This document shows, one piece after another, positions 1 to 7,728 of a DNA stretch of 15,646 bases (positions within the stretch are counted from its first letter, which is position 1; each line of letters starts with the position of its first letter). The stretch covers positions 1 to 15,646 of the forward strand of contig DGVV01000085.1 of the NCBI GenBank assembly GCA_002395085.1, written 5' to 3'. The notes under the pieces were generated by a model. The model did not search any database. It had not been told where the DNA came from and saw nothing but the letters and a program-made list of their open reading frames with translations. The position numbers and the translations under genes are program-made. Source of the DNA: Ruminococcus sp. UBA4275. GTDB taxonomy: Bacteria > Bacillota > Clostridia > Oscillospirales > Ruminococcaceae.

Positions 1-45
1 AGCGCCCCATTATAATCATCGCGCAGCGATACCTTTATCGACAAG

Positions 46-79
46 CTGAGGGATTCTCCCATACAGGAGAATCCCTCAG
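46..79 (-). terminator. Hairpin terminator of the transport operon
   Basis: A perfect 14-bp inverted repeat (CTGAGGGATTCTCC, 6-nt loop, then its complement) lies 30 nt past the stop codon of the last permease gene. Read on the minus strand, it is followed by CTTGTCG rather than a clean U tract, so it may terminate imperfectly or mainly protect the mRNA 3' end. The left 45 bases of the window hold no gene that can be supported. Confidence 0.65.
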
Positions 80-109
80 AAAATATTTGATTTCCGGTAC
101 AAACTGTAC

Positions 110-1252
110 TTATCCGACCAGACCGGAACGCTCAATGCCTTCCGTGAAATGCTTTTGCAGGCAGGCATAGAGAATCAGCAGCGGGGTGATGGAAACAAGG
201 CATCCCGCCTCCAGCCAGACGATTTTCTCGCGGGCGCTGACATTTGCATTCGCGTTATTGAAAATCGCGATATTCAGCGTACCATCGAGGTTTTTCAGCA
301 CCATCGAGATCGTCTTGGTGTTCATAAAGAACGAACTGACGACATAGTAGTCATTCCAGTACCAGACAATCGAGAACAGGAACACCGTCAGGAAGGAAGA
401 ACCCGCGTTCGGCACCATAACCTGCAAAAATGTCTTGAACGGTCCGCAGCCGTCGAGATAGGCAGCGTCCTCCAGTTCCTTCGGGAGGCCGCGGAAGAAC
501 TGCCGGAAAATGAAGATCATCAGACCGGCGCGGATGCCGTTTGCGGTAAGTGCCGGCAGATACATCACAAGCTTCTTGTCGATCAGGTTGACCGAACCGA
601 ACAGGAAGTAACGGAACATACTGTACAGCGGAATCGAGATGATCTGCGTCGGAACGAGAATCATCAGAATAACAATCGCGAACAGCACGCCTCTGCCCTT
701 GAATTTGAACCGCGCAAAGCCGTAGCCGGTCAGCGCACAGGTCACAACCTGACAGAGTGAACAGCCGATGTTGATAATCAGCGTATTGACAAGCGGATTG
801 TTCGATTTCTGCGTCAGACCCATAGCATTGACAGTCTGTTTCATGATGCGCAGCGTGACGTGACGCGGAATCCACATGACCGTCGGGTCAGTCATATCCT
901 TATTCTCGCGGAAGCCGTAGCTGATCATGAAGATCAGCGGTGTCAGAATGACAAAGCCCAGACCAAACAGAATCAGGAAGCGGAACACCGGCCAGCACTT
1001 CTCAAAGATGCGCTTGCGGCGCAGGTAGGCAAGTTCCGATTTGTTCATGTACCGCATCCGGATTCTCATGGCTTCCTTCTTGGTCATGCCGCTGCCGACT
1101 TCATGTTCCTCATGGACAACCGGCTTGGCAGAATCCGGCACATAAGACGCAACCGGATGATCGGGGTCAGACCGCGACACGGGAACAGCAGTTTCCTGCA
1201 CTTCCTGTTCCGGCGCGGATTCAGGGGTCATATTCTTTTCAAAATCCATCAT
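110..1252 (-). CDS. Carbohydrate ABC transporter permease, MalG type (second pair), with N-terminal extension
   Basis: This is an inner subunit of a binding-protein-dependent ABC importer (CUT1/MalG type). The cytoplasmic EAA loop that docks on the ATPase is visible at about residues 260-280 (LEDAAYLDGCGPFKTF). Membrane segments start near residue 90 and the C-terminus has the usual short MalG-like tail. At 380 residues it is about 100 longer than typical MalG proteins. The excess is a hydrophilic N-terminus of about 85 residues, acidic and Pro/Val-rich up to about 55 and then strongly basic (55-85). The start is an ATGATG pair, preceded by AAGGGGGTG that overlaps the stop region of the upstream permease (gap 9 nt). 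It is the last gene of the operon. Family assignment is secure; the sugar carried cannot be read from sequence. Confidence 0.93.
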   Translation of the reverse strand: MMDFEKNMTPESAPEQEVQETAVPVSRSDPDHPVASYVPDSAKPVVHEEHEVGSGMTKKEAMRIRMRYMNKSELAYLRRKRIFEKCWPVFRFLILFGLGFVILTPLIFMISYGFRENKDMTDPTVMWIPRHVTLRIMKQTVNAMGLTQKSNNPLVNTLIINIGCSLCQVVTCALTGYGFARFKFKGRGVLFAIVILMILVPTQIISIPLYSMFRYFLFGSVNLIDKKLVMYLPALTANGIRAGLMIFIFRQFFRGLPKELEDAAYLDGCGPFKTFLQVMVPNAGSSFLTVFLFSIVWYWNDYYVVSSFFMNTKTISMVLKNLDGTLNIAIFNNANANVSAREKIVWLEAGCLVSITPLLILYACLQKHFTEGIERSGLVG

Positions 1253-1261
1253 TGCACCCCC

Positions 1262-2182
1262 TTATTCCACTTCGTAGAACAGATACTTGTTGATGATCAC
1301 GACAATCACGCCGACCACCGCCATCACGATGGCGAAATAACTCCACGCCATTGCGGCAGCACGGGCATAATCCCAGTCGATCTGCCGCGAAAGCACGATG
1401 CCCATGACGGCGTTATCAGGCTTTGTGAAGGAGTCGATGACCGTGTAAATGAAGTTCGCGAGAATCATCGGGCTGACATAGGGCAGCGTAATTTTCCAGA
1501 AATACTCCCACGCCGTTGCACCCTCCATAGAAGCCGCCTCCTTTGCGGAGACCGGAATATTCTGAAGCGCCGCAAGGAAAATGAGAATCTGGATACCGCT
1601 GGACCACACAAGTCCGAAGATGTTGGTCGTGACGGTATTGATGACATCCGTGAGATTGCTGGAGATGTTCATGACACCGAGAAATTCGAGAAGCTGATCG
1701 ACCATATCGGTTTCAAACAGAGTCGAGAACTGTGCGCCGGAATCTGCGCCGGTGCTGGAAATATCGCCGTTGATGATATTGTACACCGGACCGGTCGCGA
1801 TGATAACCGGCAGGAAGAAGATGGCACGGGCAAGTCCCCTGCCCTTGAATTCCTGATTCAGCACAACTGCAATGAACAGCGAGAAAATCAGGATCATCGG
1901 GGTATTGATTGCGGTATCGCGCAGCACTTCCAGCAGGCGCGGCTTGAAGTTCGGGTCTGCGGCAAAGGCATACTTGAAATTCGCCAGTGCGCTTTCCCCG
2001 ATCTCCCAAAGCCAGACCTTGTGCATTCCGCCGACCTCCGGCTTGAGCTGGGTATTATCCATGAAGCAATAGCAAAGCGACTGCACCAGCGGAATCAGGA
2101 AGAACAGCAGCGTACCGACCATCCAGATTGCAATAAACCCGTAGCCGTAAAGAGCTTTTCTTCGTTCGTATGGGATTTTCAT
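1262..2182 (-). CDS. Carbohydrate ABC transporter permease, MalF type (second pair)
   Basis: This 306-residue polytopic membrane protein forms the import channel together with the MalG-type subunit encoded immediately downstream. The EAA signature lies at about residues 214-235 (AKEAASMEGATAWEYF, then KITLP). The first membrane helix is at about 12-35, followed by an extracytoplasmic stretch to about residue 92. The ATG overlaps the TGA of the DUF5696-type gene as ATGA, a 4-nt overlap typical of translational coupling, so the exported protein and this permease are probably made together. It is equivalent in class to the MalF-type gene at 7729-8682 but clearly divergent from it, so the second pair is not a recent duplication. 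Substrate is unknown. Confidence 0.93.
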   Translation of the reverse strand: MKIPYERRKALYGYGFIAIWMVGTLLFFLIPLVQSLCYCFMDNTQLKPEVGGMHKVWLWEIGESALANFKYAFAADPNFKPRLLEVLRDTAINTPMILIFSLFIAVVLNQEFKGRGLARAIFFLPVIIATGPVYNIINGDISSTGADSGAQFSTLFETDMVDQLLEFLGVMNISSNLTDVINTVTTNIFGLVWSSGIQILIFLAALQNIPVSAKEAASMEGATAWEYFWKITLPYVSPMILANFIYTVIDSFTKPDNAVMGIVLSRQIDWDYARAAAMAWSYFAIVMAVVGVIVVIINKYLFYEVE

Positions 2183-4548
2183 TGGAAGATCTCAGCTCCT
2201 TCCTTTACATAGTCCCTGAGGAAGCGGGGCTGACCGCCGTTGAGTGAAACAGAACACGCCTCCAGATCCACAAGGGTTTCACAGCCGTTGGCATACGTCG
2301 TTTTGATGGTGTCGCCGTCGGTCTCATAGCTGATGATATACGAATCGCTGACCTCCGATAAGATGTCCTTTGCAAAGCGGTAATACTGCGCAGCGTTCTC
2401 CGTCCAGTTATCAGCCTGCGCATAGAAGTAAATGTCGAAATCGGTATCCTTCAGGTCACTGATGTCTACCTGAAGCATATCGAAGCGGAGATTGCTGCCT
2501 GCTGCAACCGCCTTCATCACAAGGCGTTCCGCATCGGCGCTGCCGTTGACCGCTTTGGTCGCATACGGGATGACGCCGTGCAGCACAAGCTGATACAGCG
2601 GAATGTCTCCGTCAAAAATATTGAAGCCGCTGGAATAAAGCGGGATGTCCGCTGCCTGATCGGTATAGGGCAGAACATAGGCATTGGGGTCTTTGGAAAG
2701 CACCGAGCCGACATCCGCTTTCAGACCGGCAAGACCTTCCTGAATGTACTGCATTGTGGTATCGCGCGCTGTACCGGATTTCTTGCCGTAATCGCCGTAA
2801 AGCTTGCTGGAGAGATCACCGATGCAGACGCCCTCAAATCCGGCCTTGCTGTAATTCTGTGTCAGCTTCTGCATCAGTTCCGGAAATGCCGCCGGCGAAA
2901 GCAGTGACATCGTTTTCTTATCGCCGTAAGGTACGCCGTATGCATTTTCGTAATCCACAATCCGCGCGAACGATCCCGACACACGCACCGCAGTATCCGT
3001 CAGCGAATGATAGCCCTGTCCGGAATAGTATGCGGTGTTATTGACGACCGGATACCACGCGATGCTGTTCTGATCCAGATAATCGCGCAGATCTTTGAAT
3101 GCAGCATTGCCGCCGAGGGTTGCGGAAGCCTTTGCCTTGTAATCGACCTTGCCGGAGATGCCGGCAGCCGTCCAGTTATTGAGCGCGACCACGAGTTCAT
3201 TGACGCTCGCAGCTTTCAGTTGCAGCAAGATCTGCTGCATCTCACTGTAGGAGGTCATGGCGGTCTTCATGAACACCGGAAAGCCCAGCACATTGCGCTG
3301 CTTCATGCAGCCGCCGTAGAGATCCAGATACATCGGGGCAGATTTCGCCTGTGCTGATTTCTGTACGCCCTTTTCCTCCATCAGATACTGCCGGTAACGC
3401 GCCGCGATGTCCACATAATCAAGTTCATCGCTGCCGTCCGCATTGACCGCATCCTCTGCGGAGAGCGGATAATACCGAACCGCAAGCTGCCGGTGCGAGA
3501 GATTCTTCTCATACACATCCAGCGGATTGAGCTGGTCGCTGCCGAGATAATACTGATCCACGCTGCGCACCATGAACTTGAAATAGGCACGGTTATACTC
3601 CGTATTGGATTGACCCGTTCCGCTGACATCTGCGCAGAGATAACAGCTTCCGTCGCCCTCTGCCGCAACCGCCAGCATTGCATTTTCACCCTTGACGATG
3701 CCGTACATCGGGAGGGAAACGCCTTCCACAACCGGTCCTTTCGTCTTGGGAACAGCCGTCGTATCGACATCGTAGATGAGCTGGCTGTAGGTTTTTGCGG
3801 TATACTTCTGATTGTTGAAATTGATCACCGCACCGCTGCCGTCCGGAATGACGAAATATCCTTCCTCATCCATATCCGCCGCACCGAAGGCGTTACAGAC
3901 TGACAGCGTATGCGCCAGAACCGGACTTTCCGCAGCCGCATCGTTCTTTTCGGAGATGTCGCTCGTGTCGATGCGCACCTCCAGATAATCTTCACCCAGC
4001 GTATACTGCACCGGCACTTTGATGCCGAGTTTCCGGAAATTATATGTCACTTTGATGCCGTTTGCGCAGTCTGAGAAGGTGATGCCGGTTTTATTGGTAT
4101 CGCCCGAACGCGCATTTGTCGTGGAGCGCTCATTGATCTGCGCAGCCGTCACAACCAGCGCAGACCCCAGTTCACTCCGCAGCACAGGCGCGGCAATGCT
4201 GTCGCCGCCCGCATTGATCGGAGAACTCCACCAGACATAGCCGGTTTTCTTGTTTTTCAGCGCAAGGATGTCCTCCGGCTTTTCATCCTCACCCAGCTTG
4301 CTGTCGTCCCATGCCCAAAGCTCAAAGCGGTCATTCTCCGCCGCAAGCTTCATCTTCGCAAAGACTTCCGCTTCCGTGCGGTCTTCCCATGTGACCTCCT
4401 CGCTGTCATCGGCAGCGGCACTTTCTGTGACGGCAGATTCCGTTTCCGGTTCTGCGCCCGCGGGCATCGCATACATCATACAAGGCATGGCAGCGAAGGC
4501 GGCTGCGAGACAGCTCAGCATCCTGATTCGATTCTTTGCACTTAGCAT
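2179..4548 (-). CDS. Exported DUF5696-type protein, possible glycosidase-like barrel
   Basis: This is a 789-residue secreted protein. Residues 1-32 form a signal peptide (basic start, Ala/Met-rich core, MPAGA cleavage region) with no lipobox. A beta-rich N-terminal half (about 55-390) contains PDGSGAVINFNN at 235-246, a motif I associate with the DUF5696 family, which often sits beside sugar ABC transporter genes. The segment from about 405 to 720 has the alternating strand/helix look of a TIM-barrel glycoside hydrolase: YLDLYGG near 407, a FKDLRDYL helix with a following YPVVNN strand near 484-504, and GFEGVCIGDLSSKLYGDY at 570-587, where D578 could be a catalytic carboxylate. A small beta region closes the protein. 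The family call is from memory of motifs. Enzymatic activity is inference; a non-catalytic glycan-binding role is equally possible. RBS GGTGGTG precedes the ATG, 12 nt after the upstream gene. Confidence 0.75.
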   Translation of the reverse strand: MLSAKNRIRMLSCLAAAFAAMPCMMYAMPAGAEPETESAVTESAAADDSEEVTWEDRTEAEVFAKMKLAAENDRFELWAWDDSKLGEDEKPEDILALKNKKTGYVWWSSPINAGGDSIAAPVLRSELGSALVVTAAQINERSTTNARSGDTNKTGITFSDCANGIKVTYNFRKLGIKVPVQYTLGEDYLEVRIDTSDISEKNDAAAESPVLAHTLSVCNAFGAADMDEEGYFVIPDGSGAVINFNNQKYTAKTYSQLIYDVDTTAVPKTKGPVVEGVSLPMYGIVKGENAMLAVAAEGDGSCYLCADVSGTGQSNTEYNRAYFKFMVRSVDQYYLGSDQLNPLDVYEKNLSHRQLAVRYYPLSAEDAVNADGSDELDYVDIAARYRQYLMEEKGVQKSAQAKSAPMYLDLYGGCMKQRNVLGFPVFMKTAMTSYSEMQQILLQLKAASVNELVVALNNWTAAGISGKVDYKAKASATLGGNAAFKDLRDYLDQNSIAWYPVVNNTAYYSGQGYHSLTDTAVRVSGSFARIVDYENAYGVPYGDKKTMSLLSPAAFPELMQKLTQNYSKAGFEGVCIGDLSSKLYGDYGKKSGTARDTTMQYIQEGLAGLKADVGSVLSKDPNAYVLPYTDQAADIPLYSSGFNIFDGDIPLYQLVLHGVIPYATKAVNGSADAERLVMKAVAAGSNLRFDMLQVDISDLKDTDFDIYFYAQADNWTENAAQYYRFAKDILSEVSDSYIISYETDGDTIKTTYANGCETLVDLEACSVSLNGGQPRFLRDYVKEGAEIFQ

Positions 4549-4560
4549 ATCACCACCGCC

Positions 4561-5190
4561 TTACACGCGCACTCTGTACAGGATTTCTGTATAGAGCGAA
4601 TAGAAAAACACATACACCTTCTGGAACAGGCTGAGGAACAGCACCGCCAGAAACAGAATCACCAGCATCGCAAACAGCGTCAGCACAATCGCCACAACCG
4701 TTTTGGTGAATGTATACTGATGCACCGCCTTGATGGCATTGAACAGCAGCAGTGCTGTCCAGATGATGCCGATGTAATAGACCAGATCAAAGAAAACAAT
4801 TTCCGCACGCACCAGCACATGGGAGAGGATCACTTCCAGAAATGCCTGTATCACATAGGGAATCAGGGCATAGGAGCTGTAAATGGCGATGTTCTTCATC
4901 GTACCCTCGCCGTCCAGCAGCGTACAGATTGCCCAGTTGCCCAGCACCCATGCACCGAAATACACCACGCTCTGCATGATATACGGCACAACGCTGAACA
5001 GGGTATCCGGCAGCGGGCGGAACTGGAATCCGCACCAGCGGTCAAGGGCGATCAGCGCAAAGAACAGTGCGACAAGAATGACCGCCGTATATTTCAGCGT
5101 ACCGCCTTTTTTCCAGCGCAGATCTTCAAAACCTTCAAACGGGTGAAACAGGACGTGTTTGACCCACTGAGGCTGTGTATAATCCATCAT
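4561..5190 (-). CDS. Yip1-family integral membrane protein
   Basis: This 209-residue protein has five likely membrane helices (about 32-50, 66-92, 100-125, 128-152 and 160-190). They follow a short cytoplasmic head with HPFEGFEDLRW (16-26), which resembles the start of bacterial YIP1-domain proteins. Eukaryotic Yip1 proteins act in vesicle traffic; the bacterial members have no settled function. The start is an ATGATG pair behind a near-ideal AAAGGAGGTG site, so it should be well translated. The gene is tightly packed between the propeller gene (16 nt) and the DUF5696-type gene (12 nt), which implies a role in the same envelope complex, perhaps as a membrane platform. Membrane topology is clear; the family call is moderately sure; the function is unknown. 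Confidence 0.72.
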   Translation of the reverse strand: MMDYTQPQWVKHVLFHPFEGFEDLRWKKGGTLKYTAVILVALFFALIALDRWCGFQFRPLPDTLFSVVPYIMQSVVYFGAWVLGNWAICTLLDGEGTMKNIAIYSSYALIPYVIQAFLEVILSHVLVRAEIVFFDLVYYIGIIWTALLLFNAIKAVHQYTFTKTVVAIVLTLFAMLVILFLAVLFLSLFQKVYVFFYSLYTEILYRVRV

Positions 5191-5206
5191 ATTGACCGCA
5201 CCTCCT

Positions 5207-6736
5207 TTAACCCCAGTCCCAGAATCCGGGCTTGCGCTTCGGTCTGGTTTTCAGCCAGCGCAGATAGCGCTTCAAGCCCCATCCGCCGGCAATCAGCAGC
5301 ACAATGATCAGCAGAATCACCGTCAGATGCTCTCTGAGCCACTCCGAACGGTAGCGTTCAAACGCACGGTTATAGCGATTCGAGGCATCCGCCTTTTTGG
5401 CGTATTCCATCGACTCCTTGTAGCGTCCCATATTATAGTACGCACTGGAAACGCCCAGATACGCTCTGCGGTAATTGCCGTCGCGCTTGAGAACCTCCAT
5501 CCACGGACCGAGTGCCTCCTCGTAATAGCCGCCGTTATATTTTTCGGTGGCATCGTGGACAATCTCGCCAAAGACGGTCTGGGTAAACACCGTGACCGTA
5601 CCCTTGCCGGCATCCAGCACATAGATATTCTCGCAGCCCTTGCCCTTGGTCTCGACCGCTGTCACATTGCCTGCGGTAAATGCGCCGACCTGATCGCCGG
5701 TTGCGCCCATGATGAACAGCAGATCCGCTTCTTCATCATACTGGAACACTCTGCCGGTGGTGGCATCGAGGCAGTTGATCGAGCCGTCATCACCGATGTC
5801 AATATCCACAATGCGGGTCTTATAGCTTGTGCCGGAATACCATGTGGTGAACAGATCGCCCCAGATGTAATTCGACATATAGCTGAACAGATTGTAGCCC
5901 TCCGGATTAACCTTCTTAACAATGTCGGTATCCGTACTGCCGGCAGAAGTCGAGGTAAAGATGAAACCGGTCTCCGTGTCGATGTCGAAATTGTCAAAGG
6001 CTGTCGGGGTACTGCGGGCGCGGTAGCGCTTTTCCTCCTCAGAGGCGATTGCATTCCAGAAATGGTTTGCAATGACCGTTGCGGTCTGTGCAACGCTGTT
6101 TGCACCGAAATAGCCGATGAAACTGCCGTCTGCATTAAACATTGCAGAGCCGCGCGTGGTGTTATTGAGGACGATGTAAATATTGCCTGCATTATCGCAG
6201 AGGATCTTCTGCGGCAGGAAGGTCAGCCCCTGATCGTAGACCGTCGATTCCGGCTTGGTGATCTCCATGACGACCTTGCCGTCTGCCTCACAGACGAGTG
6301 CGCGGGCATTTTCGTTATCGGCAATGTACATCAGTCCCGTATCTGGCGAAACATACACACCTTTGGGATTTTTCAGTTTTGTTTTTGAGCCGTCGGGCAT
6401 AGTGAATTCGCTGTAGACCTGCACGATCTCCGAGAATTCGCTGTCAATCTTGAGGATGCGGTTGTTGCCCGAATCAACCAGATAGAAGAAATCATCCTGA
6501 TCCTTGAACAGATCGCTGGGGGCATTGAGCGCGGTTGTACCGAGGTCGATGCCCGAAACCGAACGCTCTGCCAGATAGCCCGCCTGCGAGGGAACTGCTT
6601 CCCCAAGGCGGTTATAGTTATAGACATCATACGGTTCATCCGCCGATGCCGGAAGCGCGAGTGCAGATGCCGCATACAGCAGCGTCACCGCTGCCGCCGC
6701 ACTCTGCATCAGCCTGCGCCTGAGATGTGTTTTCAC
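5207..6736 (-). CDS. Secreted NHL-type beta-propeller with TPR-like segment and C-terminal membrane anchor
   Basis: This 509-residue protein has four visible parts. Residues 1-33 form a signal peptide ending ALPASA. About 60-385 holds NHL-like repeats such as YLVDSGNNRILKID (85-98), MYIADNENARAL and NIYIVLNN, which build a beta-propeller. About 395-462 resembles a pair of TPR helices (YYEEALGPWMEVLKRDGNYRRAYLGVSSAYYNMGRYKESMEYAKKA in short pieces). A hydrophobic helix at 471-488 is followed by a basic tail, so the propeller should face outward while held in the membrane. The start is GTG; an ATG 14 nt upstream opens only a four-codon out-of-frame ORF that overlaps it. The 71-nt gap before this gene is the largest in the operon. 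NHL propellers typically bind partners or ligands and some are lyases. Here I infer a scaffold or sensor linked to transport. No catalytic motif is evident. Confidence 0.8.
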   Translation of the reverse strand: MKTHLRRRLMQSAAAAVTLLYAASALALPASADEPYDVYNYNRLGEAVPSQAGYLAERSVSGIDLGTTALNAPSDLFKDQDDFFYLVDSGNNRILKIDSEFSEIVQVYSEFTMPDGSKTKLKNPKGVYVSPDTGLMYIADNENARALVCEADGKVVMEITKPESTVYDQGLTFLPQKILCDNAGNIYIVLNNTTRGSAMFNADGSFIGYFGANSVAQTATVIANHFWNAIASEEEKRYRARSTPTAFDNFDIDTETGFIFTSTSAGSTDTDIVKKVNPEGYNLFSYMSNYIWGDLFTTWYSGTSYKTRIVDIDIGDDGSINCLDATTGRVFQYDEEADLLFIMGATGDQVGAFTAGNVTAVETKGKGCENIYVLDAGKGTVTVFTQTVFGEIVHDATEKYNGGYYEEALGPWMEVLKRDGNYRRAYLGVSSAYYNMGRYKESMEYAKKADASNRYNRAFERYRSEWLREHLTVILLIIVLLIAGGWGLKRYLRWLKTRPKRKPGFWDWG

Positions 6737-6758
6737 AGATCATCCATCCTTTCCCTTT

Positions 6759-6775
6759 GCGGAATGCACATCCGC
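6759..6775 (-). other. Small hairpin in the largest intra-operon gap
   Basis: GCGGA and TCCGC flank a 7-nt loop in the 71-nt gap between the first permease pair and the propeller gene. There is no U tract, so it is not a terminator. It might set mRNA stability between the two operon halves, but a 5-bp stem can occur by chance. Confidence 0.25.
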
Positions 6776-6807
6776 TGCACATACCGCTTCGTATTCCGCC
6801 TGTGGAA

Positions 6808-7713
6808 TCAGTCCTTGATGCCGGAGTGCGCCATCGTCTCCATGACCTGACTCTGCGCAAGGATAAAGAACAGGACCGGCGGAACAAAGAGGATGACCGC
6901 CGCTGCCATCGTAACGCCCTGACGGGAGATGCCCGCGGAGGCTGCCTGCTGAATGACCGTCGGGAGGGTTTTCAGCGATTCATCGTAGACCACGCTGCCG
7001 CCCGTGATATTCCACGCCCCCTGAAATGCAAAGATTGCAGTCGTCATCAGTGCAGGCTTCTGGTTCGGAATCACAATCCGCCAGCAAATGGTAAAGAGAT
7101 TTGCGCCGTCCACCTTTGCCGCTTCGATCATCGCATCCGGCACGGTAGACATCGACTGCCGCATGAGGTAGAGACCCATCGAGGATGCGACCGACGGCAG
7201 AATCAGTGCTGCCATGCGGTTGATCATATTCAGCTCTGCCATGACCATATACTGCATGAGGTAGATGACATTGCTGTTATAGAGCAGCGCCAGCACGATG
7301 ATTGCATTGATGAGCTTATTGCCGGGGAATCTGATCTTCGCGAGACAGAAAGCCGCCATCGAAGCGAACACGACCTGAAGCAGCGTAACAGCAACCGTCA
7401 CGAAGATACTGTTGAAGACATAGCGCGAGAACGGAACCCACATCTGACCCAGCACACGGTAAGTATCCTTGAAGTTATCGAGGGTGGGGTTGAGGGTATA
7501 CCATTTCGGCGGGAAGATGAACATTTCATTGACCGGCTTGATCGAATTGACGACCATCAGCCAGATCGGCAGAACCATGAACAGACCGAGAATCAGGAGA
7601 AAGAGAAAGATCGCGATTGTGCCGCCGATTTTTCTGCCTGCACGCTGATTGGACGCTTTGAGCTTTTTCGGATCTGTCACGGTTTTTTTCGCCGCAGTTT
7701 CAGCTTGACGCAT
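6808..7713 (-). CDS. Carbohydrate ABC transporter permease, MalG type (first pair)
   Basis: This is a 301-residue CUT1-type importer subunit. After a basic cytoplasmic head of about 30 residues, the first helix spans about 32-56, followed by the characteristic extracellular segment (FPPKWYTLNPTLDNFKDTY, 67-85) common to MalG/LacG/MsmG-like proteins. The ATPase-docking EAA loop is at 196-216 (IEAAKVDGANLFTICWRIVIP). It has normal length for the family, unlike the second MalG-type subunit in this operon. ATG follows a strong AAGGAGGG site, 15 nt after the MalF-type partner's stop. Together with that partner and the large binding protein it makes a complete import channel apart from the ATPase. 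Substrate cannot be deduced. Confidence 0.94.
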   Translation of the reverse strand: MRQAETAAKKTVTDPKKLKASNQRAGRKIGGTIAIFLFLLILGLFMVLPIWLMVVNSIKPVNEMFIFPPKWYTLNPTLDNFKDTYRVLGQMWVPFSRYVFNSIFVTVAVTLLQVVFASMAAFCLAKIRFPGNKLINAIIVLALLYNSNVIYLMQYMVMAELNMINRMAALILPSVASSMGLYLMRQSMSTVPDAMIEAAKVDGANLFTICWRIVIPNQKPALMTTAIFAFQGAWNITGGSVVYDESLKTLPTVIQQAASAGISRQGVTMAAAVILFVPPVLFFILAQSQVMETMAHSGIKD

Positions 7714-7728
7714 GATCTGCCTCCCTCC

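Noticed and set aside
9..16. TATAAT-like palindrome ATTATAAT at the left edge
   Set aside because: No -35 box is found at a suitable distance on the minus strand, and the plus-strand -35 would lie outside the window.
860..2212. Long plus-strand open frame of 450 codons
   Set aside because: It is antisense to two clear permease genes, has no ribosome site, and its His/Arg/Asp-rich translation is typical of the reverse of membrane-protein codons. The same applies to the plus-strand frames at 5192-6388, 6727-8790 and 8717-10231.
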